Below are positions 38,088 to 46,869 of a stretch of 64,000 nucleotides of DNA, in pieces (position 1 is the first letter of the stretch; the number at the start of each line of letters is the position of its first letter). The DNA lies in contig CAVVNR010000008.1 in the NCBI GenBank assembly GCA_963749715.1, forward strand, positions 434,001 through 498,000. Direction: 5' to 3'. Both the position numbers and the translations under genes were made by a program. The notes under the pieces are model-generated. The model was not told the origin of the DNA. It was given only the letters and a program-made list of their open reading frames with translations, and did no database searches. The stretch comes from Roseiarcus sp963749715. Its GTDB lineage: Bacteria; Pseudomonadota; Alphaproteobacteria; Rhizobiales; Beijerinckiaceae.

Positions 38088-38395
38088 TAGGCGTCGCCCA
38101 AATGCATCGGCCCGCACAAAGTCTGGTGCGCCTTCGCGATTGTCGCGGGGTCAAGCCCGGAGTCGACGGCGAAGCGGAGAAGAAGCTCCTCGTCGGCAAG
38201 CACATATTCGAGCACTGAGCCGTGGAACGCCGGATCCGCCGCCGCGTCTCGCAGGTTATGAGGACCAAGTCCTGTAAGATTGAGGAAACGGTTTAGCCGA
38301 TCCGGATCGGCCGCGAGAAAAGCTAACGCCGAGGCCGCCAATGATCGGCTGAGTTCACGGCTAACGGATTGCCGCGCTTTCGAGGAATGGCGCAT
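38087..38395 (-). CDS. DUF3572-family protein
   Basis: This 102-residue, mostly helical protein is typical of Rhizobiales. SLAASALAFLAADPDRLNRF and FLNLTGLGPHNLRDAA are the conserved core. Function unknown. It is transcribed with dinB and its stop overlaps the dinB start, so it may share a role in or regulation with lesion bypass. A clear AAAGGAG Shine-Dalgarno sequence lies 9 bases before the ATG at 38395. Confidence 0.85.
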   Translation of the reverse strand: MRHSSKARQSVSRELSRSLAASALAFLAADPDRLNRFLNLTGLGPHNLRDAAADPAFHGSVLEYVLADEELLLRFAVDSGLDPATIAKAHQTLCGPMHLGDA

Positions 38396-38475
38396 AATCC
38401 GATTCTCCTTTCGTAAATGTCTCGACGTTAGGGTCGAGCGACTTGGCCGGCCGAATTTGCGCGAATGGAACCTCC

Positions 38476-38856
38476 ATGCCCAAGACCGTGCTGATCGTTG
38501 AGGACAATGAACTCAACATGAAGCTGTTCAATGACCTCGTCGAAACCCGAGGGCATCGAATCGTGCAAACGCGCAGCGGCATTGAAGCGGTTGAGTTGGC
38601 GCGTAGACACCGACCCGATTTGATCTTGATGGACATTCAACTGCCTGAGGTCTCCGGACTCGAGGTAACCCAATGGCTGAAGGATGACGAGGAGTTGCGA
38701 ACGATACCAGTCGTCGCCGTGACCGCCTTCGCGATGAAGGGCGATGAGGAAAAAATTCGTCAGGGAGGCTGCGAGGCGTATCTGTCCAAGCCGATCTCGG
38801 TCGCCAGGTTTTTCGATACCCTCGACCATTTTCTTGGGCCGGGAGTCAAATCATGA
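38476..38856 (+). CDS. divK: Single-domain response regulator DivK
   Basis: A stand-alone receiver domain of 126 residues. Acidic pocket Asp-Asn in LIVEDNELNMKLF, phospho-acceptor Asp in PDLILMDIQLPEVSG (about residue 53), the conserved Thr in VVAVTAFAMKGDEE and the Lys in AYLSKPIS. In Caulobacter and rhizobia DivK acts with DivJ and PleC to control the CtrA cell-cycle pathway. It overlaps pleD by four bases (ATGA), the conserved divK-pleD operon. I chose the ATG at 38476. Confidence 0.95.
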   Translation: MPKTVLIVEDNELNMKLFNDLVETRGHRIVQTRSGIEAVELARRHRPDLILMDIQLPEVSGLEVTQWLKDDEELRTIPVVAVTAFAMKGDEEKIRQGGCEAYLSKPISVARFFDTLDHFLGPGVKS

Positions 38857-40223
38857 CGGCTCGGGTCCTGATTGTCGATGACGTCCCGCCCAACCTCAAG
38901 CTCCTCGAAACGAGGCTCAGCGTCGAATACTTCGAAGTGCTGACTGCGACAAACGGACCCGACGCGATCGCGATTTGCGAAATGGGCCGCTGCGATATCG
39001 TTCTTCTCGACGTGATGATGCCCGGCATCGACGGCTTTGAGGTCTGCCGACGATTGAGAGCCGGGTCTGAGACCGCCCATCTGCCAATTGTTCTCGTCAC
39101 CGCGCTCGACCGACCTGCTGACCGCGTGCGCGGCCTCGAAGCTGGCGCCGACGACTTTCTCACCAAGCCAGTCGACGAAATCGCGTTGATCGCTCGCGTT
39201 CGGTCATTGGCTCGACTGAAGTTCTCGATCGACGAATTGCGCGCCCGCGCGGCGCACAGCGCCGCAACCGGAACGGTCAACTCCGTCGAAGCCTTGAATC
39301 TGCATGGCGCAGAACGAGGACGCATCCTCCTTGTCGACCACCAGCGAAGCTCTTTTGACCGCATCATAAAGGCGCTGACGCCCCATCACGATGTTATCCA
39401 GACCGAGGAGCCGAATGAGGCGCTCGCCAGGGCATGCAGCGAGAACGTCGACCTGATGATCGTCAGTCTCGGGCTCGGAGCGTTCGATGGATTAAGGCTC
39501 TGCAGTCAAGCGCGCACGCATGAGCCGACGCGGAATCTTCCGATTCTCCTGATCGCAGATCGTGAGGATCGGCAGAAGGTCCTGCGTGGGCTCGAACTCG
39601 GGGTGAATGACTACCTGTCGCGCCCGGTTGACCGAAACGAACTGCTGGCTCGGGCACGCACGAATGTGCGCCAGAAGCGTTATGTTGATCGACTGCGCCA
39701 ATCCGTCCGTCAATCGGTGGAGATGGCGCTGTATGATCCCCTGACCGGTCTTGCCAATCGCCGCTTGCTGGAGCGTCGGTTGTCGGCAATGATCGAGACC
39801 GCCAGCCAACGCGGCGCGCCGTTGACGGTAATGATTCTCGATATCGACCATTTCAAGCGCGTCAACGACACCCATGGCCACGATACGGGCGATCTCGTGC
39901 TCAAGGGATTCGCCGCTGAGTTGCGACAGATCGTCCGCGGCGGCGACCTTGTCTGTCGTTTGGGTGGGGAAGAGTTCGTCGTCGCCATGCCAGGGATCGA
40001 TGCGACCCTCGCAGCGCGAATGGCGGAGCGCGCACGCCAAACGATAGAAAGCAAGGAGTTCACGATCGGAAGCGCCTCCCTTTCAGTTTCGATAACCGTC
40101 TCAATTGGAATTGCGGATCTGCGCGGCGAACGCGATTTCACGGAGCTCTATCGTCGAGCTGACCGCGCGCTCTATCGATCGAAGTCGGCGGGCCGGAATC
40201 GCGTCACCTTGGATGCGGCGTGA
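38853..40223 (+). CDS. pleD: Response regulator/diguanylate cyclase PleD
   Basis: PleD makes cyclic di-GMP at the differentiating pole. The 456-residue protein has receiver 1 (residues 1-120, phospho-acceptor Asp in DIVLLDVMMPGIDGFE), an adaptor receiver 2 (about 150-270) and a GGDEF domain (about 290-456) with the active-site motif GGEEF. An RxxD inhibition site (RGGD) lies five residues upstream of GGEEF, so product inhibition is expected. The frame is intact and translationally coupled to divK. Confidence 0.95.
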   Translation: MTARVLIVDDVPPNLKLLETRLSVEYFEVLTATNGPDAIAICEMGRCDIVLLDVMMPGIDGFEVCRRLRAGSETAHLPIVLVTALDRPADRVRGLEAGADDFLTKPVDEIALIARVRSLARLKFSIDELRARAAHSAATGTVNSVEALNLHGAERGRILLVDHQRSSFDRIIKALTPHHDVIQTEEPNEALARACSENVDLMIVSLGLGAFDGLRLCSQARTHEPTRNLPILLIADREDRQKVLRGLELGVNDYLSRPVDRNELLARARTNVRQKRYVDRLRQSVRQSVEMALYDPLTGLANRRLLERRLSAMIETASQRGAPLTVMILDIDHFKRVNDTHGHDTGDLVLKGFAAELRQIVRGGDLVCRLGGEEFVVAMPGIDATLAARMAERARQTIESKEFTIGSASLSVSITVSIGIADLRGERDFTELYRRADRALYRSKSAGRNRVTLDAA

Positions 40224-40308
40224 ACCGGCGGAACTGAGCCGCGGGCCCGGTCCTGGCGGTCAGATCATTTCAAGCCGGGCGGCTCCGACGCTTCGCTCTC
40301 GTCATACG

Positions 40309-41319
40309 CTAGCCCACGCCAAGTTCGGCGACGACGCCTGCGAGGCGCCGCTCGCCCTGGTCGGCGTCGAAGGGGTGCGGCGCCGATATGGCGGCCAGGG
40401 CCGCTCGGGCGCGCCGCAGCGGCTGTCCCGAAAGCGGCGGTGCGGCGGACGCCACGGCGCGAGCCTGATCGAGTTCGCCATTGCAATGAAGGACGATGTC
40501 AAGCCCAGCGTCGATAATCGCCGCGGCGCGCTTTTCGTAAGGGCCTTCCAACGCCTTCATCGACACGTCGTCGCTCAGGATGAGGCCGTCGAACCCGATC
40601 TCGCCGCGCATAACCTCTGAAACCACGACTGGCGACGCGGTCGCCGGATTTCGGGGATCGATCGCGGTATAGAGGACGTGCGCGCTCATCGCTATCGGCA
40701 GGTCGTTAAGTGCGGCGAACGGCGCAAAATCGCGCTTGAGGGCATCGCGTGCGGCGTCGACGACCGGCAATTCATGGTGGCTATCCGAGCGCGCCCGTCC
40801 GTGCCCCGGCATGTGCTTGACCACGGGCGCGACGCCGCCGGCAAGAAGCCCCTCGGCGACTGCTCGGCCCATCGCCGCGACGCGCTCGGGCCGACTGGAA
40901 AAGGCCCGGCTGCCGATCGCCGTGTGCGTTCCGGGCTCGGCGACATCGAGCACGGGCGCACAATCGACGGTGATCCCTACCTCGGCCAGATCAAACGCGA
41001 TGAGGCGAGCGACAAGACGCGCCGCCGCCTCGGCCCGGGAAGGCTCAAGCCCCGCCTCGATCGCGGCTGCTGCCGGGTAGGCGCGCCAGTGAGGCGGGGC
41101 CATGCGTTGAACGCGGCCGCCCTCCTGATCGATCAAGACGGGCGCATCGGCGCGGCCGACACATTCCCGGAACGACCGCGTCAACGCGCGCACCTGATCG
41201 CGATCGGCGATATTGCGCCGGAAAAGGATCAGACCCCACGGGTCCCCAAGACGAAGGAACGCCCGCTCCTCCCCGTTGAGCACGAGGCCCGCGCAGCCGC
41301 AGATGAAGGCCTTGGGCAT
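40309..41319 (-). CDS. nagZ: Beta-N-acetylhexosaminidase NagZ
   Basis: NagZ removes N-acetylglucosamine from recycled muropeptides in the cytosol. The 336-residue glycoside hydrolase family 3 enzyme has DQEGGRVQRMAPPHW near residue 65, the catalytic His/Asp loop KHMPGHGRARSDSHHELP and the nucleophile Asp in GLILSDDVSMKAL. No signal peptide. It is the third gene of the dgt-side block (argS, SPOR, nagZ). A one-base shift at the extreme C-terminus would add about a dozen residues; I keep the stop at 40309. Confidence 0.94.
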   Translation of the reverse strand: MPKAFICGCAGLVLNGEERAFLRLGDPWGLILFRRNIADRDQVRALTRSFRECVGRADAPVLIDQEGGRVQRMAPPHWRAYPAAAAIEAGLEPSRAEAAARLVARLIAFDLAEVGITVDCAPVLDVAEPGTHTAIGSRAFSSRPERVAAMGRAVAEGLLAGGVAPVVKHMPGHGRARSDSHHELPVVDAARDALKRDFAPFAALNDLPIAMSAHVLYTAIDPRNPATASPVVVSEVMRGEIGFDGLILSDDVSMKALEGPYEKRAAAIIDAGLDIVLHCNGELDQARAVASAAPPLSGQPLRRARAALAAISAPHPFDADQGERRLAGVVAELGVG

Positions 41320-41367
41320 TCGGGCTCCGCACTTGGCGCCAGGAGAAAAGGGGGCCGACGGCCCCGC

Positions 41368-42844
41368 TCACTTGGCGATGAAACACTCGCCGCCCTCGCC
41401 TTTCAGGCGAGCGCAGAGCGCCGCAGCGTCCGCCTTGGTGAGCCCGACCACGCGCAAACGATAAATCGTCTCGCCGTTCACCACCGCTTTATGCACGCCG
41501 ATTGAAGAGCCGTTAAGCTCGGCGCCGTACTTGCCGGACAACCGCGCCATTTCGCTCTTGGCTTCCGCTTCCGACCTGGGAGCCGCGAGTTGAACGGCCC
41601 AACCACTCGAAGCGGTCGCGGCGGTTGCGTCGACCGGGGGCTCGGTGGGCGCGGCCGGCGTTGCGGTCGCCTCCGCCACGGCCGGCCCAGCCTTCGGCTT
41701 CTTCGTCGCCTTCTCCGCTGGCTTGACCGGGGCGCCCGATTGCGCGGGCTGGCTCGGTGTCTGAGCGTTGGCTTCGGGCGCGGTCGTGTCGATTTTTGCG
41801 ACTGCGACGCGGGTTGAGGACTTGGGCGAGAGCTTGGTGGGCAATTCGAGGTTAGGAGTTCGAGGGCTCTGCCGCTCCGACTGCATCGCTCGCCGTCTTC
41901 GGGGCAGCCGCGGACGCAAACGGCGGCTTTGCCGGGGACTCGACGGGCGCCGCACCGGCCCCGCTCTGAACCGGTGGAATTGACGCGGCGATCGGCGTTC
42001 CGTCGGGCCGCAAGGACACGGTCCTTACTGGTTTGGGTTCGGGGAATTCCGACGCCATGGGTTGCGGGAGCGCAGCAGGCGGCGGCACGAGCGGCGTATT
42101 GACGGTAGCAGCGACGGGAGTTGCGTTCGATGCTTTGGCCGGGGGGCTGGGCGTGTCAGCGGCCGCCGGAGGATTGGTCGGCGTGGGAGGCGGATTGGCG
42201 GGCGACGTCTGTGCGCCCAAGTCAAGGGGCTGCTCTTCGGAATTTACGACTTTGATGAGCCCGGGTTTCGAGCTGTCCTTGAGGAGCGACGCGTCGGCGT
42301 CATTGGAAGCCGTAACGGTTTCGCCGCTTGGCGGCTGCACCTTGGTCGGTCCCTGAGCAGCGGCGATGAACGGAGGATCTTTTGGCAGGCCGGGCACACG
42401 ACCCTTAAGCGCGAACACCGCGCCGATCATCGCCAGACCTGCGAGCGCCAGCGCGGACGCCGCAAGTTTCCAGCGCCGCGGACGCCGATCCTGCCCGGCC
42501 GCTTGGGGATCGTAAGGACGGGGCGCGCCGAACTCATAATCTTGCCGAGCGTCGCCATCGGCCTCCGACGCCGAAGAAATGGGGTGTTCGGTTTCATCGA
42601 TCGCTGGCCGCAGCGCATCAATGTCGATGGGCCGTGCGGACTCCGCGCTTTCCTTGTTCGGATCGGACGCGGGCCTGGCCGAAGGCTCGCGGCCGGACAA
42701 CCCGGAGACGGAAGAATCGACGAGGCGGGCCAATTCCAAGAGCGGATCTTCGAAATTCGCCTGCTGGGCGCCAGCGGCGCGCAAGCGCCGCTCGAATTCC
42801 TCGAGGTTGATGTCTTCGGCTGAGCGTGATCCGGAAACGTTCAT
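41368..42844 (-). CDS. SPOR-domain membrane protein (frameshifted)
   Basis: A bitopic protein with a disordered cytosolic N-terminus (residues 1-125), one membrane segment (about 128-148, LAASALALAGLAMIGAVFAL), a long Pro/Ala-rich periplasmic linker and a C-terminal SPOR domain (WAVQLAAPRSEAEAKSEMAR through LCARLKGEGGECFIAK), which binds denuded peptidoglycan at the septum. One frame change near 41860 joins the two parts. I prefer the ATG at 42844, preceded by a GAGGAC sequence, to one 15 bases upstream. It lies between argS and nagZ, its usual place in Rhizobiales. Confidence 0.9.
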
Positions 42845-42912
42845 CTGGTCCTCTTCCATCGCGGGTCGCCCCCGGGGCGCGCCCGCCGCGCACCGCCTAA
42901 CACGACAATCCG

Positions 42913-44688
42913 CTAACGCATCTCCTCCGGGGCGCTAACCCCCAAAATTGACAGTGCGGAGGCCAAAACAAGGCCGACGCCAGCTACCAAGGACAGTCTC
43001 GAATACGATAACTTTCGATCATTTTCATTAACGAAGCGCAAATCCCGGGTATCCTTGCCCCGGTTCCAGTGGGCGTGGAAACTCGTCGCAAGCTCGTGGG
43101 CGAAGAACGCAATTCGGTGCGGTTCGTGCGCCTCGGCGGCCTGCATCACAGCTCGCGGGTACTGCGCCAAGGTTCGCATCAGCTCCCGCTCGCCCTCGTG
43201 GGTCAGGAGCGCCAAGTCGGCCTCGCTCAGCGCCAGAGGATTGAGGTCGAAGTCGTCAAAGACCGCCTTGCCCTGCCGCAGAACGCTGCGAGCGCGGGCG
43301 TGAGCGTATTGCACATAGAAGACCGGATTGTCCTGGCTGCGCTCGATCACCTTCGCCAAATCGAAATCGAGCGGCGCGTCGTTCTTGCGCATCAGCATCA
43401 TGAACCGCACGGCGTCCGCGCCGACCTCGTCCACGACTTCGCGAAGCGTCACGAAGTCGCCGGAGCGTTTCGACATCTTGACCGGCTCGCCCGCCCGCAC
43501 CAGGCGCACAAGCTGGCATAGGCGCACCTCGAGCCTGGCCTTCCCGGCGGAGAGCGCGGCGACCGCGGCCTGCATGCGCTTGACGTAGCCGCCGTGGTCG
43601 GCGCCCCACACGTCAACCAGCGTGCGATAGCCGCGATCGATCTTCGTCTTGTGATAGGCGATATCGCCGGCGAAATAGGTATAGGCGCCGTCGGACTTGA
43701 TCAGCGGCCGGTCGGCATCGTCGCCGAACTCGCTCGAGCGGAACAGCGTCTGTTCGCGATCCTCCCAGTCGTCGGCAGCGCCGCCTTTGGGCGGCGGCAA
43801 ACGTCCCTGATAGATGAGGCCGCGCGCGCGCAGCCAGTCGATCGCCTCGCGCACCCGATCCTCGCCGCCGTCGGCGCCGGTGAGCGCGCGCTCGGAGGCG
43901 AAAATCTCATGGGCGATGTTGAGGGCGGCGAGATCGGCGCGGATCATCGCCATCATCGCGTCGGTGGCGAGCCGGCGCGCTTTCGGCAACCATTCCGCCT
44001 CGGGCTCATCCTTAAGCGCCGCGCCGTACTCGCGCGCCAGACCCTCGCCGACCGATTTCAGATAGTCGCCGGGATAGAGGCCGTCGGGAATCGGGCCGAT
44101 GTCCTCGCCCAGGGCTTCGCGGTAGCGCAGAAAGGCCGAGCGCGCCAAAACGTCGACCTGCCCGCCGGCGTCGTTGACGTAATATTCGCGTGTCGCCTCG
44201 CGGCCGGAAAAGATCAAAAGGCTGGCGAGGGCGTCGCCGAACACCGCGCCGCGCGCATGGCCGACATGCATCGGCCCGGTCGGATTGGCGCTCACATATT
44301 CGACGTTGACCGGTCCCTCGGCGCTTCGTTCCCCCGCTCCGAAGCGCGGGCCCTGCGTGAGGATCGCCTTCAGAACCTTTTGGTAGACCTCCGGTTTTAG
44401 CACGATGTTGATGAAACCCGGCCCGGCGGCTTCGGCGCTGAGCACCTCCGGTTCGCGGGCAAGGTCGGCTGCGAGGCTCGCGGCGAGGACGCGGGGGTTC
44501 GAGCCGGCCTCCTTGGCTTCGCGCGCATAGACCATCGCCGCATTGGTCGAGAGGTCCCCGTGGGCCGCCTCGCGCGGCGGCTCGACGACGAAGCGGCCGA
44601 GATCGAGGCCGCGGGGCAATTCTCCCGACGCGACCCGCTTCTCGATCAGCCGGGCGATGCGCGACTGGAAGTCGGCGAAAATGTTCAT
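42913..44688 (-). CDS. argS: Arginyl-tRNA synthetase
   Basis: A class I synthetase of 591 residues. An N-terminal Add-1 domain covers about 1-110. The HIGH motif is SANPTGPMHVGHARGAVFGD, and a KMSKS-like motif is PVKMSKRSGDFVTL. The C-terminal DALR anticodon-binding domain includes VFYVQYAHARARSVLRQ and HAHWNRGKDTRDLRF. Frame intact and full length. Downstream on the same strand come the SPOR gene and nagZ. Confidence 0.98.
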   Translation of the reverse strand: MNIFADFQSRIARLIEKRVASGELPRGLDLGRFVVEPPREAAHGDLSTNAAMVYAREAKEAGSNPRVLAASLAADLAREPEVLSAEAAGPGFINIVLKPEVYQKVLKAILTQGPRFGAGERSAEGPVNVEYVSANPTGPMHVGHARGAVFGDALASLLIFSGREATREYYVNDAGGQVDVLARSAFLRYREALGEDIGPIPDGLYPGDYLKSVGEGLAREYGAALKDEPEAEWLPKARRLATDAMMAMIRADLAALNIAHEIFASERALTGADGGEDRVREAIDWLRARGLIYQGRLPPPKGGAADDWEDREQTLFRSSEFGDDADRPLIKSDGAYTYFAGDIAYHKTKIDRGYRTLVDVWGADHGGYVKRMQAAVAALSAGKARLEVRLCQLVRLVRAGEPVKMSKRSGDFVTLREVVDEVGADAVRFMMLMRKNDAPLDFDLAKVIERSQDNPVFYVQYAHARARSVLRQGKAVFDDFDLNPLALSEADLALLTHEGERELMRTLAQYPRAVMQAAEAHEPHRIAFFAHELATSFHAHWNRGKDTRDLRFVNENDRKLSYSRLSLVAGVGLVLASALSILGVSAPEEMR

Positions 44689-44710
44689 GAGTCTCCCAGA
44701 TCGGCGTCCG

Positions 44711-44816
44711 CAGTCTGTAGGGCGGCGTCGCTGACGCCGCCGGCGCGCTCCAAAGGGCGTTCGAAAGAACGCCCGTCTGACGACGGGCTACGGAGCGCGC
44801 CCCACAGCGGGAGCGC
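44711..44816. repeat. Multi-hairpin palindromic repeat, copy 1
   Basis: Stem 1: GGCGGCGTC (44721-44729) pairs with GACGCCGCC (44733-44741) around a 3-base loop. Outer stem: GGCGCGCTCC (44742-44751) pairs with GGAGCGCGCC (44792-44801). Inside it, GGGCGTTC (44755-44762) pairs with GAACGCCC (44767-44774) around a GAAA loop, and CCCGTC (44772-44777) can pair with GACGGG (44782-44787). All stems are perfect. Stem 1 with its TGTAG flank recurs at 60831-60856. It lies between dgt and argS, so it may also shape transcript ends or processing. Confidence 0.75.
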
Positions 44817-44822
44817 GCGCCT

Positions 44823-46043
44823 CTATCGCAACTCGGGAGCGCCGTCAAAAAGGCGGGCATGCTCGGCGACCGCAAACCGGTCGGTCATCCCGGCGATATA
44901 ATCGGCGACCGCCCGCGCGCGTTCGCCCTGCCCGGCTTTTGTGGCCCAGTCGGGCGGCATGGCGGAGGGGTCGGCCAGAAAGGCCTTGAACAACCGCCGC
45001 ACTATCGCGTCCGCCCGCTCGCGGACCTTGCGCACTTCCGGGTGGCGGTACATGCGGGCGAACAGGTACGCCTTGACGTCGCGGTCGGCCGCCTCGATCG
45101 CGGCCGAATGGCCGACGAGGGTCTGACCGGCGAGGGTAACCGCCTCGGGACTGCCGACTTTCGCTTCTGCGATCCGCCGCTTGCTCTCGCCGATCGCGTC
45201 CTCGATGAACCGCGCGATGACGCGCCGGGTAAGTTCGTGGATCGCCCGAGGCGCTTCGAGCGCCGGATAGAGATCGTCGACCTCTCGCATGAGGCCATCA
45301 ACGAACGGAACGGCCGCCCGGAGCTCGCCGATCGGGAACAGGCCGGCGCGCAAGCCGTCGTCAATGTCGTGCGCGTCATAGGCGATGTCGTCGGCGATTG
45401 CGGCCGCCTGCGCCTCGAGGCTGGCGTGGTGGCCGAGATCGAGGGACTGGCGCTGATCATAGAGAAGGATCGGGGCCGGAACGCCGCGCGCCCGATATCG
45501 CCCGGCGGGCGCGCCGGAGGCGTCAAGCAACGGACCATTGTGTTTCACCAGCCCCGCGAGGGTCGGCTGGGTCAGGTTGAGCCCGTCAAAGGCGGCGTAG
45601 CGGCGCTCGAGCTCGGTGACGATGCGCAGGGCGTGACTGTTATGCTCGAAGCCGCCGTGCCCGGCCATGCAGGCGTCAAGCGCGTCTTCGCCGGTATGCC
45701 CGAACGGCGTGTGGCCGAGGTCGTGACCGAGCGCGACCGCCTCGGCGAGGTCGTCGTCGAGCCTCAAGGCGCGGGCGAGCGATCGCGCGATCTGCGCCAC
45801 CTCGATCGTGTGAGTGAGGCGGGTGCGGAAGTGATCGCCCTCGTGATCGACGAACACCTGGGTCTTGTGGGCGAGGCGGCGGAAGGCGGTCGAATGGACG
45901 ATGCGGTCGCGGTCGCGCTGGAACTCGGTGCGCGTCGCAGACGGCGGCTCGGCCACCAGGCGCCCCGGCGCGCGCGCCGGATCGGCGGCGTAGGGAGCGC
46001 GAGCCGCCTCTCTGGTGTGGTCCGCCATTCGGTCGCTTGACAT
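44823..46043 (-). CDS. dgt: Deoxyguanosinetriphosphate triphosphohydrolase-like protein
   Basis: An HD-domain dNTPase of 406 residues that hydrolyses dNTPs to nucleosides and triphosphate. Hallmarks: FRRLAHKTQVFVDHEGDHFR, RLTHTIEVAQIARSLAR (first His), ALGHDLGHTPFGHTGEDALD (HD motif) and DDIAYDAHDIDDGLRAGL (second Asp). It is upstream of argS on the same strand and divergent from erpA, the normal alphaproteobacterial order. Frame intact. The first codon of a shorter form could be the Met six residues in. Confidence 0.95.
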   Translation of the reverse strand: MSSDRMADHTREAARAPYAADPARAPGRLVAEPPSATRTEFQRDRDRIVHSTAFRRLAHKTQVFVDHEGDHFRTRLTHTIEVAQIARSLARALRLDDDLAEAVALGHDLGHTPFGHTGEDALDACMAGHGGFEHNSHALRIVTELERRYAAFDGLNLTQPTLAGLVKHNGPLLDASGAPAGRYRARGVPAPILLYDQRQSLDLGHHASLEAQAAAIADDIAYDAHDIDDGLRAGLFPIGELRAAVPFVDGLMREVDDLYPALEAPRAIHELTRRVIARFIEDAIGESKRRIAEAKVGSPEAVTLAGQTLVGHSAAIEAADRDVKAYLFARMYRHPEVRKVRERADAIVRRLFKAFLADPSAMPPDWATKAGQGERARAVADYIAGMTDRFAVAEHARLFDGAPELR

Positions 46044-46132
46044 TGCGCTCTTCGCCGGGCGTCCATATCTTGAGCCGAGCAGAAGTCTCGGCGGCGCCGG
46101 CCCGGCGGCGCAAGCGATTAAAGGCCACGGTC

Positions 46133-46483
46133 ATGGTTGAAGCCGTTTCTCCGGCCCTGGACGAGGGGGTCTCGATCAGCGCCAGCGCGGCGCGGCGGCT
46201 CAACGCCATCCTCAAGGGCGAGGCGGGCGCGGCGTTGCGCATCTCGGTCAAGGGTGGCGGCTGTTCGGGTTTCCAATACGCCTTCGGCGTCGAGAGGAGC
46301 CGGGCCGAGGACGACGTGGCGGTCACTCGCGAAGGCGCGACAGTTCTCGTCGATCCGGTATCGCTCGAACTGCTCAAGGGCGCCGAGCTCGACTTCGTGG
46401 ACGACTTGATGGGCCAGTCGTTCCGGGTCAAGAACCCCAACGCGGTCGCCTCCTGCGGCTGCGGGGTAAGTTTCTCGGTCTAG
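46133..46483 (+). CDS. erpA: Iron-sulfur cluster insertion protein ErpA
   Basis: An A-type carrier that delivers Fe-S clusters to apo-proteins. The 116-residue protein has the three conserved cysteines: Cys44 in VKGGGCSGFQYAF and Cys108, Cys110 in the C-terminal ASCGCGVSFSV. I chose the ATG at 46133; the longer open frame from 46037 has an unnatural Arg-rich start that overlaps dgt. Divergent to dgt. Confidence 0.94.
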   Translation: MVEAVSPALDEGVSISASAARRLNAILKGEAGAALRISVKGGGCSGFQYAFGVERSRAEDDVAVTREGATVLVDPVSLELLKGAELDFVDDLMGQSFRVKNPNAVASCGCGVSFSV

Positions 46484-46557
46484 CGGGCCAGCGCTCAGTT
46501 TCACATAGCGCAATAGCTCATGGTCGCCGGGACGGGCTGCGGCGAATCCAAGCAAGG

Positions 46558-46705
46558 CCCAAATCTTGGCAACCGGGGCCAAGCCCGGCCAAATCGGGCC
46601 AAAGAAAATCCGAGGAATTGACTTGGATTTTCTTGGATTTCCTTCGCCGAATTGAGCCTTTCCAAGGGTTTCCGCCGACCCCCTCAGGCAAAAAATTTCT
46701 TTCGC
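46558..46705 (-). repeat. Dispersed intergenic repeat, copy B
   Basis: The minus strand of this stretch matches the plus strand of 32795-32945. Shared blocks read on the minus strand are GAGGGGGTCGGCGG, AAGGCTCAATTCGG and AAGGAAATCCAAG, followed by a TTTGGCCCG/GGGCTTGGCC stretch. It lies between erpA and a truncated cyclase gene. A short plus-strand frame (46618-46863) crosses it and is not supported. Confidence 0.75.
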
Positions 46706-46869
46706 GCTTTCCGGCGCCCGGCCCCGCTGATTTGCTTCTTCCCGGGGCCGGCGTCTCTCATGGCGGATCCCCCTTTCGTGTCATGATTCATGCCGATGAC
46801 GATCATAGCATAGTTCATGATATTCAGAAAGACATTGTTGTCGAGACCAGCGCTTTTCGATAAAGTAGC

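Noticed and set aside
46618..46863. 81-codon plus-strand frame downstream of erpA
   Set aside because: It overlaps repeat copy B in the opposite sense to copy A's frame; shared sequence is not conserved as protein.
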